DNA of 64,000 nucleotides from Rhodobacter sp. CZR27 (GTDB taxonomy: Bacteria; Pseudomonadota; Alphaproteobacteria; Rhodobacterales; Rhodobacteraceae): NCBI RefSeq assembly GCF_002407205.1, contig NZ_CP023548.1, positions 203,501 through 267,500 of the forward strand, in the 5' to 3' direction. Under the pieces are notes generated by a model. It did not search any database. It worked only from the letters and a program-made list of their open reading frames with translations, and had not been told where the DNA came from. This document shows positions 1 to 9,857 of the stretch, piece after piece (the stretch's first letter is position 1; every line of letters starts with the position of its first letter). The position numbers and the translations under genes were made by a program.

Positions 1-590
1 TCGGCCGCCAGCGCCTCGGCCCTGCCATTCGGCGCGTAGCCGAAGCAGACCATGCCTGCCGCGCGGGCGGCGCGGGCACCGGTCGGGCTGTCCTCGATCA
101 CCGTGCAGCGCCGCGGCTCCACCCCGAGCTCGCGGGCCGCATGAAGGTATAGATCCGGCGCGGGCTTCGGCGCGCCGAGCGTCTGGCCCGAGAACAGCCG
201 GCCCTTCAGCCGCGCCATCAGCTTGGGATGTTGGCCAAGCGTCACCTGCATCTTCCGCTCGGACCCGTTGGAACCCACGGCATAGGGGATTCCGGCTGCA
301 TCGAGCGCCTCGACCACCGTCAGCACATGCGGCATCAGCGGCGTGCCGAGGGCAAGCCGGTCGTAGAGCCGTTCGTAGAAGTCGTGGACCCAGTCCGCCG
401 GAAGGTCGGCGCCGAGTGCGCGGGCCTTGGCGGCAGCGCCGGGGATCGTGCCGCCAAGGAAATGCGCCTCCATCTCGTCGTGATCCATCGGCAGGCCGTG
501 GCGCGCCAGATCCTCGGCCAGCAGGGCGAAGGCGGCCGGTTCGCTGTCCACCAGCACGCCGTCGCAATCGAAGATCACCGCTGCGGTCAT
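1..590 (-). CDS. HAD-superfamily phosphatase (phosphoglycolate phosphatase/beta-phosphoglucomutase type), 3' end outside the window
   Basis: About 196 residues are visible; the gene runs off the left edge. The N-terminus carries the HAD motif I FDCDGVLVDSE (nucleophile Asp 8, acid/base Asp 10), followed by an alpha-helical cap region, motif II-like VGSNGS and motif III/IV VIEDSPTGARAA. This is the usual order for subfamily IA sugar-phosphate or phosphoglycolate phosphatases acting in the cytosol. The start ATG overlaps the rsmD stop (ATGA), so it is the last gene of a reductase-rsmD-HAD operon. The substrate cannot be told from sequence. Confidence 0.85.
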   Translation of the reverse strand, partial: MTAAVIFDCDGVLVDSEPAAFALLAEDLARHGLPMDHDEMEAHFLGGTIPGAAAKARALGADLPADWVHDFYERLYDRLALGTPLMPHVLTVVEALDAAGIPYAVGSNGSERKMQVTLGQHPKLMARLKGRLFSGQTLGAPKPAPDLYLHAARELGVEPRRCTVIEDSPTGARAARAAGMVCFGYAPNGRAEALAA

Positions 591-1141
591 GGGGCCTCCA
601 GGATGGTGACGAGGGTTTCGCCATAGCGGCGCTGGTCGAGCGGCGTGAACCCCTCGGGCGGGATCGGCGACGTGCTCTCCTCCCAGACGACCAGCGCACC
701 CGGCGCGAGCCAGCCGGCATGCGCGGCCAGCGCCGCCTCGCCCATCCGCTTGCCGTAGGGCGGGTCGAGGAAACAGAGGGTCACGGGCGCGGCCGGGGCG
801 GGCGCGGGCCGCAGGGCATCGCGCCGGTCGATCGTGCAGGCGGCCTCGGCGCGCATCAGGGCGATGTTGCGGCGCAGGAGCGCCAGTGCGGCGGCGCCGC
901 TCTCGACGAAGGTCACGCTTTCTGCGCCGCGCGACAGCGCCTCGAGTCCCAGCGCGCCGGTGCCCGCGAAGAGGTCGAGGACGCGGGCGCCGGCCACCGG
1001 ATTGCCGTAGCCGCCATTGATCAGCAGGTTGAAGATCGCCTCGCGCACACGGTCGGAGGTGGGGCGCAGGTGGGCCTTCGCGTCGCCTTCGCCCACTTCG
1101 GCAAGCTTCAGGCCGCGGCTGCGGCCACCGATGATCCTCAT
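587..1141 (-). CDS. rsmD: 16S rRNA (guanine(966)-N(2))-methyltransferase RsmD
   Basis: This 184-residue protein has the normal length for RsmD. It has the N-terminal MRIIGG(R)SRG start typical of the family, the SAM-binding motif DLFAGTGALGLEALSRG at about residues 56-72, and the catalytic DPPYG at 126-130, diagnostic of N2-guanine methyltransferases. It would methylate G966 of 16S rRNA during 30S assembly. The ATG at 1141 was chosen over an upstream in-frame extension because family homology begins there and it forms an ATGA overlap with the upstream reductase gene. Its own stop overlaps the next gene's start. Confidence 0.93.
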   Translation of the reverse strand: MRIIGGRSRGLKLAEVGEGDAKAHLRPTSDRVREAIFNLLINGGYGNPVAGARVLDLFAGTGALGLEALSRGAESVTFVESGAAALALLRRNIALMRAEAACTIDRRDALRPAPAPAAPVTLCFLDPPYGKRMGEAALAAHAGWLAPGALVVWEESTSPIPPEGFTPLDQRRYGETLVTILEAP

Positions 1142-2343
1142 GCCAGCAGCGACTTCAGCGGCACCGCCGGATCGGCCACGAGGCCCGGGTCCGGGCTGCG
1201 CCCGGCCTCGATCAGCCGCTTGCCGGCCATGTAGGCGCGGGGGTCGTTCATCGCATCGACAGCCAGAAGCTCCTCGCCGCAATAATACCAGAACGAGACT
1301 GCCGAACCTTCCGGACCGCGCGTCACCACGCGGTCATAGCCAAGGTTCAGCCCCGCGATCTGAAGCTTGGTGTCGTACTGGTCCGACCAGAACCACGGCA
1401 CCGGGCGATAGTCGAGGCCGGCGCCGAGCATGTTGGCCGCCACCAGCTCCGCCTGGTCGATGGCGTTCTGCACCGACTCCAGCCGCAGCCGGCCGCCGCG
1501 CCACGGGAAGGAGGTGCAGTCGCCGGCCGCCCAGATCGCAGGGTCCGAGGTGCGGCCCTGCGCGTCCACGGCGATCCCGTTGTCGATCGCAAGGCCCGCG
1601 CCCTCGGCCAGTGCCGTGGCGGGCAGGATGCCGACGCCCGCAATGACGAAATCGGCCGCAAGCTCGGTCCCGTCGACAAGCCGCGCGCCGGTGACGCGGC
1701 CCTCGCCCAGCAGCCGGTCGAGGCCCGACCCTTCGAGGATGCGGACGCCCTTCGCGGCATGGAGTGCGCGGAACCAGTCCGAGGTCTCGGGGGCCGCCAC
1801 CCGCTGCAGGATGCGCGGCGCCATCTCGACCACCGTCACCTCGAGGCCGAGCTTGCGCGCCACCGCCGCGGCCTCGAGCCCGACATAGCCGCCGCCGATG
1901 ACCACAAGACGCCGGCCCGGTGCGAACTCGGCCCGCATCGCGTCCACGTCCGCCAGCGTCCGCACCGTGTAGACGCCCGCAAGATCGCCACCCGCCGCCT
2001 TGGGCAGACGGCGCGCGATCGATCCGGTGGTCAGTGCCAGCTGGTTGTAGCCCAGCGTCTCGCCGCCGACCGACACCGTCCGCGCGGCGCGATCGATGGC
2101 GGTCACGGGATGGCCCAGCCGCAGCTCGACCCCTGCTTCGGCCCAGAAGGCGCGGCTGCGCAGCCAGAGCCGCTCGGCCTCCATTTCGCCCAGCAGGTAG
2201 CCCTTCGACAGCGGAGGACGCTGGTAGGGCGGGCTCGGTTCCTCGCCCAGCAGCGTGATCCTGCCCTCGAAGCGCAGCGCCCGCAGCCTTGCCGCCAGCG
2301 CCGCGCCCGCCTGTCCGGCGCCGATGACCACGATGTCCGACAT
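1138..2343 (-). CDS. FAD/NAD(P)-dependent ferredoxin (rubredoxin-type) reductase
   Basis: This 401-residue pyridine-nucleotide disulphide-fold flavoprotein starts with the FAD Rossmann motif GAGQAG (residues 8-13), has the NAD(P)H motif GGGYVG (150-155), the FAD pyrophosphate motif AAGDC (about 272-276), and a C-terminal reductase domain. The family transfers electrons from NAD(P)H to ferredoxin or rubredoxin for P450s and dioxygenases. No ferredoxin or oxygenase gene is adjacent, so the partner is unknown. The start at MSDIVVIGAG is chosen because the nucleotide-binding strand begins there. It is first gene of the operon with rsmD. Confidence 0.85.
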   Translation of the reverse strand: MSDIVVIGAGQAGAALAARLRALRFEGRITLLGEEPSPPYQRPPLSKGYLLGEMEAERLWLRSRAFWAEAGVELRLGHPVTAIDRAARTVSVGGETLGYNQLALTTGSIARRLPKAAGGDLAGVYTVRTLADVDAMRAEFAPGRRLVVIGGGYVGLEAAAVARKLGLEVTVVEMAPRILQRVAAPETSDWFRALHAAKGVRILEGSGLDRLLGEGRVTGARLVDGTELAADFVIAGVGILPATALAEGAGLAIDNGIAVDAQGRTSDPAIWAAGDCTSFPWRGGRLRLESVQNAIDQAELVAANMLGAGLDYRPVPWFWSDQYDTKLQIAGLNLGYDRVVTRGPEGSAVSFWYYCGEELLAVDAMNDPRAYMAGKRLIEAGRSPDPGLVADPAVPLKSLLA

Positions 2344-2446
2344 GCTCCGTCTCCCTGCCGGCGCCTGCGACAAACCGGCTGGCCGGGCGCCGGGGCGGAG
2401 CCTATATCCCGCCCTATCGGAAACGCAACGCGATGGGGACGACCAC

Positions 2447-2935
2447 ATGACGATTTCTGCGGGAGACCGGCTGCCCGAGGCAACGCTGATCCGGCTCGGG
2501 GCGGACGGGCCGGAACAGGTCACGCTGTCCGAACGTCTGAAGGGCCGCAACGTGGTGATCTTCGCCGTGCCCGGCGCCTTCACCCCGACCTGCCATTCGT
2601 CGCATGTCCCCAGCTTCATCCGCACGAGGGACAGCTTCGCCGGCAAGGGCGTGGACGAGATCATCTGCGTCGCCGTGAACGATCCCTTCGTCCTGAAGGC
2701 CTGGGGCGAGGCGACCGGCGCCGCCGAGGCCGGGATCTCGATGCTCGCGGATGCGGACGGGACTTTCACCCGCGCGCTGGGTCTCGACTTCGATGCGCCG
2801 CCGGTGGGTCTGCTCGGCCGCTCGAAGCGCTACGCGCTGCAGGCAGTGGACGGGGTGGTGACGGTGATCCACGTCGAGGACAGCCCCGGCGTCTGCGAGA
2901 CCTCGGCCGGCGAGTCGCTGCTCGCGGCGATCTGA
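2447..2935 (+). CDS. Peroxiredoxin (Prx5/PrxII type)
   Basis: This 162-residue protein is a typical atypical-2-Cys peroxiredoxin of the Prx5 class. The peroxidatic centre PGAFTPTCHSSHVP places the reactive Cys at residue 49, with a second Cys near 150 in VCETSAGESLL that could serve as resolving Cys. A third Cys is at 74. It would reduce hydroperoxides with thiol donors such as glutathione or glutaredoxin in the cytosol. It is a single-gene unit, divergent from the reductase operon, with a 103-bp intergenic region between the starts. Confidence 0.92.
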   Translation: MTISAGDRLPEATLIRLGADGPEQVTLSERLKGRNVVIFAVPGAFTPTCHSSHVPSFIRTRDSFAGKGVDEIICVAVNDPFVLKAWGEATGAAEAGISMLADADGTFTRALGLDFDAPPVGLLGRSKRYALQAVDGVVTVIHVEDSPGVCETSAGESLLAAI

Positions 2936-2950
2936 CCGGCGCGGACGCCC

Positions 2951-3238
2951 TCAGCCCTGGGCGAGGGCGTCCATCCGCTGCGCAAGCTTCACGTCGCGCG
3001 CCGTCAGGGCGCCGGCGTCATGCGACGTCAGCGTGACCTCGACCGTGTGATAGACGTTGCGCCATTCCGGGTGGTGGTTCCACTTCTCGGCCCAGAGCGC
3101 GACGCGGGTCATGAAGCCGAAGGCATCGACGAAATTCGCAAAACGATAGGTCTTGGTGATCGCGTCGCGCGCGGTGTCGTGGCTCCATCCCGCGGCAACA
3201 AGCGATGCGAGGTCGGCGGGGTCGATCCGGTCGGTCAT
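2951..3238 (-). CDS. 4a-hydroxytetrahydrobiopterin dehydratase (pterin-4a-carbinolamine dehydratase)
   Basis: The 95-residue protein matches the family in length and carries its signature: WNHHPEW followed by [21 protein letters not shown], containing the catalytic His residues. It dehydrates 4a-hydroxy-tetrahydropterin, recycling cofactor for phenylalanine hydroxylase; in bacteria lacking that hydroxylase it is linked to molybdopterin or pterin repair. No phenylalanine hydroxylase gene is in the window. The start overlaps the stop of the upstream GST gene (ATGA), so it is the last gene of a five-gene minus-strand run. Confidence 0.92.
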   Translation of the reverse strand: MTDRIDPADLASLVAAGWSHDTARDAITKTYRFANFVDAFGFMTRVALWAEKWNHHPEWRNVYHTVEVTLTSHDAGALTARDVKLAQRMDALAQG

Positions 3239-3849
3239 GCGCCCGCCTCCGCACGAAGCGCCTCGTCGGCGGCATTGGCCCGCGCCAGCGCCGGGCGGTT
3301 CTTCAGGCGGTCCCAGTAGGCGCGCAGGGCCGGCCGCTCGGGCAGGCTGCCGAAGGCGAGGCCCCAGCCGACCTGCGCCCCCATGTAGACATCTGCCGCG
3401 CTGAAGCTGTCGCCGGCAACGAACGGGCCGGACGACACCGCCGCCTCCAGCGTGGCCAGCATCCGTTCGAAACTGCCATAGCCGACCATCGCCGCGCGTT
3501 CGGGCGGGATCTCGACGCCAAGGGCGCGGTCAATCACCGCGGCCTCCAGAGGACCGGCGCCGAAGAACAGCCAGCGGTAGTAGGCGGCCGTGCCGCGGGG
3601 GCGCAGGCCCGCTTCGGGGAAGGCATCGGCCAGATAGGCGCAGATCGCCGCGCATTCGGTGATGACGCGCGGGCCATGCGTCACGGTCGGAACCTTGCCC
3701 ATCGGGTTGATCGCAAGATACCCGGGGCTCTGCATGTCGGCGCCGTAGCCCAGCACCACGGTCTCATAGGGCTCGCCGATCTCCTCGAGCATCCAGCGCG
3801 CGATCCGCCCGCGCGACTGCGGGTTGGTGTAGAGCGTCAGCTTGTCCAT
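3235..3849 (-). CDS. Glutathione S-transferase family protein
   Basis: This 204-residue protein has an N-terminal thioredoxin-fold GST domain ([15 protein letters not shown] near residues 7-21, then the cis-Pro motif GKVPTV and a glutathione-binding [13 protein letters not shown] segment) and an all-helical C-terminal domain ending around the NRPALARA helix. The active residue is probably the Ser or Arg in the first loop. The substrate is unknown. It lies 10 bp downstream of the FemAB-like gene and overlaps the dehydratase start, so it is co-transcribed with both. Confidence 0.88.
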   Translation of the reverse strand: MDKLTLYTNPQSRGRIARWMLEEIGEPYETVVLGYGADMQSPGYLAINPMGKVPTVTHGPRVITECAAICAYLADAFPEAGLRPRGTAAYYRWLFFGAGPLEAAVIDRALGVEIPPERAAMVGYGSFERMLATLEAAVSSGPFVAGDSFSAADVYMGAQVGWGLAFGSLPERPALRAYWDRLKNRPALARANAADEALRAEAGA

Positions 3850-3859
3850 CCGGTCCCCC

Positions 3860-5041
3860 TCACTCGCAGCTCCCGCCGCGGCGGAACGGGCCGTAGGCGG
3901 TGAGCACCTCGATTTCCTCGTCCGTCGCGCGCCGCTCGGCGTCGAGGTAGCGCGACACCGCATCGCCCAGGCCCGGATCCGCGAACCAGTGCAGCGAATG
4001 GATCGGCACCGGCAGGTAGCCGCGCGCCAGCTTGTGCTCGCCCTGTGCGCCGGCCTCGACCCGCGACAGCCCCTGTGCGATCGCCCAGTCGATGGCCTGA
4101 TGATAGCAGAGTTCGAAGTGCAGGCAGGGGTGATCTTCTATGCAGCCCCAGTAGCGGCCGAAGAGCGCATCCCGGCCGATGAAGTTCAGCGCGCCGGCGA
4201 CGGGGCGGCCGTTGCGCTCGGCCAGCACCAGCAGGATGTCGTGGCGCATCGTCTCGTGGAAGGCGGTGAAGGCGCGCCTTGTCAGGTAGGGCCGGCCCCA
4301 TTTGCGCGATCCCGTGTCCTGATAGAAGGTCCAGAACGCATCCCAGTGCCGCGGCTCGATCTGCTCGCCGGTCAGGCAGCGGATCGTGCCGCCGAAGGCC
4401 TGCGCCGTCTCGCGCTCCTTCCGGACCGCCTTGCGCTTGCGCGAGGACAGGTCGCCCGTGAAGTCCGCGAAGCTCGCATAGCCGCGGTTCTGCCAGTGGA
4501 ACTGCTGCGTGATGCGGTGGAGAAGGCCGAGCCGCGCCCCGGCCTCGGCCTCGTCGGGCGTGCAGAAGGTGACGTGCAGCGAGGATAGGGCGCTGCGTCC
4601 CGCGATCTCGACGGCGCCCCGGATCAGCGCGGCGCGGCCAATGGCCTCCTCGCCCGGGCGGGTGAGGAAGCGGCGCCCGGTGGCGGGCGTGAACGGCACC
4701 GCGATCTGCAGCTTGGGATAGTAGCGCCCGCCCGCCCGCTCGTAGGCATGCGCCCAGTTGTGGTCGAAGATGTATTCGCCCTGGCTGTGCGTCTTCGCAT
4801 AAAGCGGCGCCGCGGCGATGATGCGCCCGCCTTCGCGCGCCACCAGCGGATGCGGCTGCCATCCCGTGCCCGGCCCGACCGAGCCGGAGCGCTCCAGTGC
4901 CACGAGGAAGCGGTGGGTGGTGAAGGGGTCGGCCGGCCTGCCGCCGCCGGCGGCTTCGGGGCAGGCGACGGCGTCCCAGTCCTCGGCGGCGATGTCGGCA
5001 ATGCCCGGGAGGGCGGTGATCTCGATCTCGGCTGTCGTCAT
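3860..5041 (-). CDS. FemAB-like/GNAT-fold N-acyltransferase, DUF482 family (PF04339)
   Basis: This 393-residue protein matches the DUF482 (COG3146) family of predicted N-acyltransferases along its length. It has an N-terminal PFTTHRFLVALE segment, the conserved central SSRKRKAVRKERE basic stretch, and a C-terminal GNAT-like region with FELCYHQAIDWAI and EAGAQGEHKLARGYLP. Similarity to FemAB enzymes suggests transfer of an acyl or aminoacyl group, but no substrate is established. It sits between a glycerophosphodiesterase (100 bp upstream) and a GST gene in the same orientation. Confidence 0.85.
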   Translation of the reverse strand: MTTAEIEITALPGIADIAAEDWDAVACPEAAGGGRPADPFTTHRFLVALERSGSVGPGTGWQPHPLVAREGGRIIAAAPLYAKTHSQGEYIFDHNWAHAYERAGGRYYPKLQIAVPFTPATGRRFLTRPGEEAIGRAALIRGAVEIAGRSALSSLHVTFCTPDEAEAGARLGLLHRITQQFHWQNRGYASFADFTGDLSSRKRKAVRKERETAQAFGGTIRCLTGEQIEPRHWDAFWTFYQDTGSRKWGRPYLTRRAFTAFHETMRHDILLVLAERNGRPVAGALNFIGRDALFGRYWGCIEDHPCLHFELCYHQAIDWAIAQGLSRVEAGAQGEHKLARGYLPVPIHSLHWFADPGLGDAVSRYLDAERRATDEEIEVLTAYGPFRRGGSCE

Positions 5042-5141
5042 GCGCTGTTTCCGAACGGGCGAGGCGGGCCCCCTGGAGCTCGCGGACCCCGTAGGGGATC
5101 GCGGGCGGGCCGTGTGTCAGGTGGGGCCCGCCGCCGTCCGG

Positions 5142-5912
5142 TCAAGCCGGCAGGGGCGAAAGGTAGCCCTCGAAGGTCACGTTGTCGGCGATGCGGCGCG
5201 CCTTCGCCTCGTCAGTGGGCGACCGGATGGTCCAGCACAGGATCGCGGCACCGGCGGCCTTCAGCTCGGCCACCCGCGGGCGGGACAGGTCTGCCGCCTC
5301 GTGCGAGATGAAGCTGGCGCCCACGCGGTCGAAATCCGGGATCGCGCGCAGCCGCTCGCAGGTCTCGGCCGGGGTGGGCGCCCAGTCCTGCGGGTGGTAG
5401 CTGCAGGTGACGAGGCCGCGCGGCAGATGCGGGGCGAGCCTCGCCATCTCGGCGATGCTGTGCGGGTTGAACGACATCACCGCCACCGGCCCCGCGTAGC
5501 CTTCCAGCGCGCGGGCGGTCGCGGCTTCCAGCGGTCCGACCGTCGGCCCCAGCGCGCCATCCTGATCCTTGATCTCGATGAGAACCGGAACGCGGCCGTC
5601 GACCATCCCGAGGATCCGGCCCAGCGTCGGGATGCCCTCGTCGCTGTCGCGCAGCCGGATCCCTGCCAGTTCGGCGGCGCTGCGGGCAGATACGGGTCCC
5701 GTCGCGCCAGTCAGCCGGTCGAGGGCCTCGTCATGGAACACCATCGCCGCGCCATCCGCGGAAAGCTGCAGGTCGATCTCGATGCCGTAGCCCGCCTCCA
5801 CCGCGGCACGGACGGCCGCGGGGGAGTTCTCGGGCCGGCCGGCGGCACGGTCGTGCAGCGCGCGATGCGCGATCGGCAGGCGCAGGAAGGCTTCGGGCAG
5901 GGGAACGCGCAT
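5142..5912 (-). CDS. Glycerophosphodiester phosphodiesterase
   Basis: The 256-residue protein has the GDPD TIM-barrel signature: AHRALHD with the catalytic His near residue 15, RPENSPAAV, and EIDLQLSADGAAMVFHDEALDRLT containing the metal-binding Glu/Asp and second His. It would hydrolyse glycerophosphodiesters to glycerol-3-phosphate and an alcohol. There is no signal peptide, so it resembles the cytosolic UgpQ type rather than periplasmic GlpQ. Its start overlaps the RidA stop by one base (TGATG), so the two are translationally coupled. Confidence 0.92.
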   Translation of the reverse strand: MRVPLPEAFLRLPIAHRALHDRAAGRPENSPAAVRAAVEAGYGIEIDLQLSADGAAMVFHDEALDRLTGATGPVSARSAAELAGIRLRDSDEGIPTLGRILGMVDGRVPVLIEIKDQDGALGPTVGPLEAATARALEGYAGPVAVMSFNPHSIAEMARLAPHLPRGLVTCSYHPQDWAPTPAETCERLRAIPDFDRVGASFISHEAADLSRPRVAELKAAGAAILCWTIRSPTDEAKARRIADNVTFEGYLSPLPA

Positions 5913-6370
5913 CAGCGGATCTCGAAGATGGCCTCGATCTCGACGGCGACGCCGAAGGGCAGGCTCGCGGCCGAGACCGCCGAGCGCGCGTGCCGGCCCG
6001 CGTCGCCCAGCGCGGCGACGAGGAAGTCCGATGCGCCGTTGATCACCTTGGGCTGGTCGGTGAAATCGGCGGTGGAGTTCACGAAGCCCACTAGCTTCAC
6101 GACGCGGACGAGGCGCGATAGGTCGCCCTCGCAGGCGCGGCGAAGCTGGGCAAGCAGGCTGATCGCGCAGGCACGCGCCGCCGCGGCGCCTGCCTCGAGG
6201 TCCATGTCGGCTCCGAGCTTGCCCTTGATCAGGCCGTCCGGTCCCTGGCTGATCTGGCCCGAGACATGGACGAGATTGCCGGTCACCACGAAGGGAACGT
6301 AGTTCGCGGCCGGGGCGGGCGCGTCGGGCAGGGTGACGCCGAGTTCGGCGAGGCGGGCTTCGATGGTCAT
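5912..6370 (-). CDS. RidA family protein (reactive imine deaminase type, YjgF/YER057c)
   Basis: The 152-residue protein belongs to the longer RidA subgroup (YjgH-like), with the early ANYVPFVVTGNLVHVSGQ strand and the C-terminal SAVSAASLPFGVAVEIEAI segment. The Arg that binds the carboxylate in true RidA (in an R-x-A/C-V motif) is represented here by HARSAV, so deaminase activity is plausible. It detoxifies enamine/imine intermediates of PLP enzymes. The ATG at 6370 was chosen since family homology begins at MTIEARLAELG. It is the first gene of the RidA-GDPD-DUF482-GST-dehydratase run. Confidence 0.87.
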   Translation of the reverse strand: MTIEARLAELGVTLPDAPAPAANYVPFVVTGNLVHVSGQISQGPDGLIKGKLGADMDLEAGAAAARACAISLLAQLRRACEGDLSRLVRVVKLVGFVNSTADFTDQPKVINGASDFLVAALGDAGRHARSAVSAASLPFGVAVEIEAIFEIR

Positions 6371-6579
6371 GGCGGTCTCCGGTAATTTGCCGCCGAAGCT
6401 AGACCGCTCACCGGATAGCGGCAAGCGGGCTTCCGCAGCATCGCGCCAGCCTTCGGCCCGAAGCCATGCTTGTGCCCGCGCGCAATGCGCGCGGACCGTC
6501 GCATCAGGTGACCTGCCGCCGGCGGAGCGGAAGGCCGGGACCTCGGCTCGACAGGGGGCGATGGCCGCCCCGAGGATGG

Positions 6580-7881
6580 TCAGGTCTCCCGCAATGCTCG
6601 GTTGAAATAGTCCGTGAAGGGCTTCAGCAGGTAGGCGAGGGGCGACCGCTCGCGCGTGCGGATGAAGGCCTCGACCGGCATTCCCGGCAGAAGCTCGCGC
6701 TCCTCCAGTTTCTGCGCTTCGCCGGCATCCAGCGTGATCTCGGCGCGGTAGAAGGTGGTCTGGGTCTGGTTGTCGGTCAGCGCATCGGCCGAGAGGACGG
6801 TGACATGGCCGTTCAGTTCCGGCGTTGTGCGGCTGGAGAAGGCCGAGAACACGATCCGCACCGGCTGACCCACCTTCACCTCGTCGATGTGGATGGGCGG
6901 CACCTGTGCCGCGATGACCAGCGGGCGGTCCTGCGGGATCAGGTAGAGCACCGGATCCGCCGCCCGGATGACGGCGCGGGGCGTGGTCACCTGCAGCCCC
7001 AGCACGATGCCGGATACCGGCGCACGCAGGTCGAGGCGCGAGATCTGTTCGATCAGCGCGCTGCGGCGTTCCGCAAGCTCCAGCTCGCGATAGCCGAAGT
7101 CACGCAACTGGGTGATCGCCTCCTCCCGCCGGCTCGACCCGAGGTGGAGGATCTCGATGTCGAGTTCGGTGATGCGCCCCTCGGCATTGGCGCGCGAGGC
7201 GGCGAGTTCGCCCAGCTCGCCCTTCAGCCGGGCCTGCTCGCGCTGCAGGCTCAGGACCCGGCTGGCCTGCGCGAGGCCCTTCGACAGCAGGTCCTGCTGG
7301 TCGTCGAGTTCCTGTTCGATCAGGTTAAGCTGCGTTCCGAGCGCCGCGATCTGGGCATCCACGCCCTCGATCTGGCTCACGATCTGCGCCTTGCGCTTGC
7401 CCAGCTGGTCGATCTGCTGCGCAAGCGTCTCGCGCCGGGCGGCGAAAAGGCGCTGCTGGCCTTCGATCTGTTCGGCGACGGCCGGCCGCGTCCCGGCGGT
7501 CTCGACCAGCTCGGGCAGGAACGTGAGTGTTTCTGCATCGTCGCGTTCGGCCTCGAGCCGGGCGCGGCGGGCGATCAGCTCGAAAAGCTGCCCCTCGACG
7601 ATGGCGAGTTCCGAGCGCAGCGCCGTGCCGTCGAGGCGCAGGAGGATGTCGCCGGCGGTGACCACCTTGCCTTCCTCGACCTCGATGCTCTCGACGACGC
7701 CGCCGTCCGGGTGCTGGACGACCTGGCGGTTCTGTTCGACCTCGATCTGGCCGGGCACCACGATGGCGCCGGCGATGCTGGAAAAGACGCTCCAGGTGCC
7801 GAAGCCGCCGAGAAGGACGGTCAGCGTCAGGAAGCCGAGGATCAGCGGGCCGCGGCCCGACCAGGGCGCAGGGCGGTTCAT
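6580..7881 (-). CDS. Type I secretion membrane fusion (adaptor) protein, HlyD/PrtE family
   Basis: This 433-residue protein has the HlyD architecture: a short cytosolic N-terminus, one membrane segment (about residues 12-35), a lipoyl half-motif ([19 protein letters not shown]), a long coiled-coil hairpin rich in Glu/Gln/Leu, and the beta-barrel [17 protein letters not shown] segment that marks type I secretion adaptors. It would bridge the inner-membrane ABC exporter and a TolC-like channel. The start overlaps the ATPase stop (ATGA). No outer-membrane factor or secreted RTX protein is encoded nearby. Confidence 0.9.
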   Translation of the reverse strand: MNRPAPWSGRGPLILGFLTLTVLLGGFGTWSVFSSIAGAIVVPGQIEVEQNRQVVQHPDGGVVESIEVEEGKVVTAGDILLRLDGTALRSELAIVEGQLFELIARRARLEAERDDAETLTFLPELVETAGTRPAVAEQIEGQQRLFAARRETLAQQIDQLGKRKAQIVSQIEGVDAQIAALGTQLNLIEQELDDQQDLLSKGLAQASRVLSLQREQARLKGELGELAASRANAEGRITELDIEILHLGSSRREEAITQLRDFGYRELELAERRSALIEQISRLDLRAPVSGIVLGLQVTTPRAVIRAADPVLYLIPQDRPLVIAAQVPPIHIDEVKVGQPVRIVFSAFSSRTTPELNGHVTVLSADALTDNQTQTTFYRAEITLDAGEAQKLEERELLPGMPVEAFIRTRERSPLAYLLKPFTDYFNRALRET

Positions 7882-9614
7882 GTCACGCCTCCGGGTCCGG
7901 CGTTTCGCACGATCTCGGTGTGGTTCTTCACCATGTCGCGCAGCACCTGGTCCCGCGGTCCGAAGGCCGCGCGCACTCCGTTCTCCATAACCATCAGAAG
8001 GTCGCATTCCTGGATTGCGGCGGGCCGGTGAGCCATGATGAAGATCGACCCGCCTGCCTGTTTCATCGCCCGGATCGCGGCGTTCAGCGCCATCGACCCT
8101 TCGTTGTCCAGGTTCGAGTTCGGCTCGTCCAGCACCAGGAAGACCGGGTTGCCATACATGGCGCGGGCAAGCCCGATCCGCTGGATCTGCCCGCCCGACA
8201 GCCGCCCGCCGAGCGCCGAGACACGCGTATCGTAGCCCTGCGGCAGGGCCACGATCATGTCATGCGCCGCCGCCTTCCGCGCCGCCGCGACCACGGCTTC
8301 GCCGTCCGGAGCGCCCTTCAGCCGGGCGATGTTCTCGGCGATCGTGCCCTCGAACAGCACGACGCGCTGCGGCAGGTAGCCGACGTAGCCGCCCAGCACG
8401 TCCGGGTCATACTGGTCGAGCGCCGCCCCGTCGAGGCGGATCCTGCCGGTGGCCGGGCGCCAGACGCCGATCAGCGCCCGCGCCAGCGTGGACTTGCCCG
8501 AGCCCGAGGGACCGATCACCCCGAGGGCCTGACCCGGCTCGAGCCGGAAGCTGATGCCGCGCAGCACCGCGACCGCCTCGCCGGGCGGGACGACGCTGAG
8601 GTTCTGCGCCTCGATCAGCGCGCGGGGCCGGGGCAGCGCCGTGCGGGGCGGCTCCGACGGCTGGCGGGTCAGAAGCTCGGCCAGCCGTCGCCATCCCTCG
8701 CTGGCGCGCTGGACCAGCGACCACTGTCCGATTGCCATCTCGATCGGCGCGAGCGCGCGGCCCATCAGGATCGAGCCCGCGATCATGGCCCCCGCGCTCA
8801 GCTCCTGCCGCAGCACCAGCCACGCGCCGAGGCCCAGCATGGCGGACTGCAGGAACAGGCGCAGCGTCTTGGTCAGCGTGCCGAAGGCGCCGGTGAGATC
8901 CGCCGCCGACATGTTGGAGGCCAGGGCCGCGCCGCGCGCCTTCTGCCAGCGGTCGAAGCCCGCACCGGCCATGCCGAGAGCCTGGACCAGCTCGGCCTCG
9001 GCCTTCAGGTTCTCGGCGAAGCGGTCGGCGTGGAGCGAGCTTTGGGTTGCGCGCTGCATCGGCGCCTCGGACAGGCGCTGGTTCAGCAGGGTGACGATGA
9101 CCAGCACCACGCCGCCGCCGACGGCGAGCCAGCCCATCCACGGGTGGAAGACGAAGATCGCGCCCACGAAGAACGGCGTCCAGGGCATGTCGAACAGGGC
9201 CAGCAGCACCGGCGAGGACCACAGGCGCTGCACGGACTCGAGGTCGCGCTGCGCGGCCAGGGCGGCCGGATCGCCTGGCGCGACCGAGAGGCGCCGCACA
9301 GCGGCCTCGAACACCCGGCGGTCCAGACGGTCCTGAAAGCGGGCGCCGACCCTTGCCATCACCCTTGCCCGCGCATGATCGAGAAGACCCATGGCTACGA
9401 ACAGGAATGTCACCAGAAGCGACAGGGCGAGCAGCGTCTCCTCCGATCGCGAGCCGAGCACCCGGTCGTAGACCTGCAGCATGTAGAGCGGACCCGTCAG
9501 CATCAGCAGGTTGACGAACACGCTGAAGACGAAGGCCGCCACCAGCGATCCCAGCGAGATGCGGCGCGCGGCGCGCAGTTCTTCCAGTCCCTTGCGGATG
9601 TCGAGCGCTATCAT
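7878..9614 (-). CDS. Type I secretion system ABC transporter permease/ATPase (PrtD family)
   Basis: This 578-residue half-transporter has an N-terminal membrane domain of about six helices (residues 20-310) without a C39 peptidase domain, and a C-terminal ATPase domain. Walker [10 protein letters not shown] is near residue 367, signature LSGGQ near 471, Walker B VFLVLDEP near 487, and the switch His is in MAHRPAA. Its length and lack of a peptidase-like N-terminus fit the PrtD type that exports RTX proteases or S-layer-like proteins. It is co-transcribed with the adaptor gene and divergent from mlaA. Confidence 0.92.
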   Translation of the reverse strand: MIALDIRKGLEELRAARRISLGSLVAAFVFSVFVNLLMLTGPLYMLQVYDRVLGSRSEETLLALSLLVTFLFVAMGLLDHARARVMARVGARFQDRLDRRVFEAAVRRLSVAPGDPAALAAQRDLESVQRLWSSPVLLALFDMPWTPFFVGAIFVFHPWMGWLAVGGGVVLVIVTLLNQRLSEAPMQRATQSSLHADRFAENLKAEAELVQALGMAGAGFDRWQKARGAALASNMSAADLTGAFGTLTKTLRLFLQSAMLGLGAWLVLRQELSAGAMIAGSILMGRALAPIEMAIGQWSLVQRASEGWRRLAELLTRQPSEPPRTALPRPRALIEAQNLSVVPPGEAVAVLRGISFRLEPGQALGVIGPSGSGKSTLARALIGVWRPATGRIRLDGAALDQYDPDVLGGYVGYLPQRVVLFEGTIAENIARLKGAPDGEAVVAAARKAAAHDMIVALPQGYDTRVSALGGRLSGGQIQRIGLARAMYGNPVFLVLDEPNSNLDNEGSMALNAAIRAMKQAGGSIFIMAHRPAAIQECDLLMVMENGVRAAFGPRDQVLRDMVKNHTEIVRNAGPGGVT

Positions 9615-9857
9615 TGCCTTCCTTTCGGTGCGTCGCCTGTTTCGCACGACGACCTTTCGCGTCCATTTACAGCGGGAAAAGTCGGCGCAATACCCCCCAG
9701 TTGCACTGAGGCAGCGTTTCGCTCGTTGCCTTGGCCGCTCAAGCTGCTTATGGCTTGTGCTTTGATTGAAATGGCGATTCCTCTTCGCGCGGCATCGTTG
9801 CAGATCGGGATCATGAGCGTGGAACACCGAACATCCAGCATCCAGGGGCACCGAATC

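Noticed and set aside
7920..9857. Very long plus-strand open frame ahead of mlaA
   Set aside because: It is antisense to the type I secretion genes; the composition (Arg/Gln/His-rich) is what GC-rich DNA gives opposite a real gene. Only the mlaA part is coding.
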